In this document: positions 17,754-18,424 of the stretch, piece after piece | Position numbering within the stretch: position 1 is the first letter of the stretch | Layout: every line of letters begins with the position of its first letter | Translations under genes and position numbers: made by a program | Notes under the pieces: generated by a model | What the model saw: only the letters and a program-made list of their open reading frames with translations | Database searches by the model: none | What the model was told of the DNA's origin: nothing | Assembly (NCBI GenBank): GCA_027596945.1 | Contig: JADGJH010000451.1 | Span: 1 to 18,424 of the forward strand | Length of the DNA stretch: 18,424 nt | DNA from: Physocladia obscura | Taxonomy: Eukaryota; Chytridiomycota; Chytridiomycetes; Chytridiales; Chytriomycetaceae | Reading direction: 5' to 3'

Positions 17754-18424
17754 ATGGGTATAAAGCAACACCCAGATGCCATTCTTTGGCGCATTGTCTG
17801 AGCTTGCCTGGAAGGACAATGCTCACATTCTGTGGCAAAGCAATTATTTGTTGATTGCTCTTTGGTTACTTGAACATATGGATACTTTCGAACATTTGGA
17901 ACACTCAGGAATTCATATGCACAGCAGCAAGGACAGAGCCATTCTCTGGAGATGCCTATATTAAATGTAAGCTATATATTTCTTAATACTGTTTAGCATA
18001 TAAAAGCTCTCTTCATGCTACGATCTGATTGGTATCTTGATGAACTTCAGGAGCAAGTATATCAGTCATGTGGATTGTCTGTCTCTGTTTCCACAATTTG
18101 GAGAACGCTCCAAAGACTTGGGTATTCACACAAACAGGTACTTTTAAATATACATTAATATTCTTTACTTGATACAATATTATTCTTTATTGAACTCAAA
18201 TTTAGTTGTCAGTTTGAGCTGCAGAATGTAACAAAGTTGAGAGACAAAATTTTCGCCATATTATTGGGGGGTACAAACCAGAACAATTAGTTTTTGGCAA
18301 CAAAGCTGCAGTGAACAGAAAAACATTAGAACAGAGATGGGGCTATTCTGGGCTGGGCTTTGATCTGAGCATATGGGCCCATTTGTTCGTGGACATGGTG
18401 ATTCAATAGTAAGTGCATTGTCAT
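17754..18424 (+). pseudogene. Broken IS630/Tc1-mariner-type DDE transposase, runs off the window
   Basis: From ATG 17754 the frame reads MGIKQHPDAILWRIV, a stop (17799), ACLEGQCSHSVAKQLF, a second stop (17871), then an N-terminal helix-turn-helix-like remainder. After 17997 it reads SDWYLDELQEQVYQ, then VSVSTIWRTLQRLGYSHKQ, the second HTH of this class. An intron-like insert (18138-18205, GTACTT...TTTAG) leads to a third stop (18215) and then IGGYKPEQLVF. The catalytic strand, normally VFxDESA in this family, reads VFGNKAA, so the Asp and Glu are replaced. A splice-donor-like GTAAGT at 18409 suggests a further intron beyond the window. Three stops and lost active-site residues mark a dead copy. 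The class is assigned by motif recall. Confidence 0.72.

Noticed and set aside
1..18424. CRISPR array, phage, defence island or biosynthetic cluster
   Set aside because: The genes are intron-bearing eukaryotic housekeeping and surface genes; the direct repeats present are diverged pairs or microsatellites, not spaced arrays.

Overview
The window looks like a piece of a eukaryotic, fungal nuclear genome. It is AT-rich and carries seven protein genes with many short GT-AG introns. Most introns are 46-72 nt, often with a CTAAC/TTAAC/CTAAT-like branch site just before the acceptor. Two genes point to the lineage. One is a Tup1-type co-repressor (Tup_N coiled coil plus seven WD40 blades), typical of fungi. 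The other carries a CEP19-like ciliary/centrosomal domain, expected only in organisms with a flagellum. Together they suggest a zoosporic fungus, most likely a chytrid; this is an inference and no species is claimed. All exon models were made by hand from reading frames, splice dinucleotides and family recall.

Layout. 1-2090: AT-rich flank with no convincing gene, holding two diverged copies of one direct repeat. 2091-3727 and 4118-5800: tandem paralogues of a membrane-anchored, probable GT-B-like glycosyltransferase, six exons each, sharing a nearly identical 458 bp tract that includes two introns. 5883-8769: CEP19-like domain on a very long acidic tail. 9326-12070: TUP1. 12193-14046: alpha/beta hydrolase with intact catalytic triad and a long C-terminal extension. 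14270-15394 (minus): ALY/REF (Yra1-like) mRNA export adaptor, convergent with the hydrolase. 15498-16012: small secreted cysteine-containing protein with a GPI-type tail, divergent from ALY across about 100 bp. 16013-18424: AT-rich flank of decayed sequence, ending in a broken DDE transposase that runs off the window.

The genes do not form a pathway or operon. The picture is a compact gene island (intergenic gaps of 80-560 bp) between two gene-poor, repeat- and transposon-derived blocks. I found no CRISPR array, rRNA, tRNA or defence-like cassette. The most notable observations are the gene-conversion-like tract with introns, the CEP19 domain with its roughly 700-residue acidic tail, and the ALY gene whose start codon appears to be a 3-nt first coding exon.
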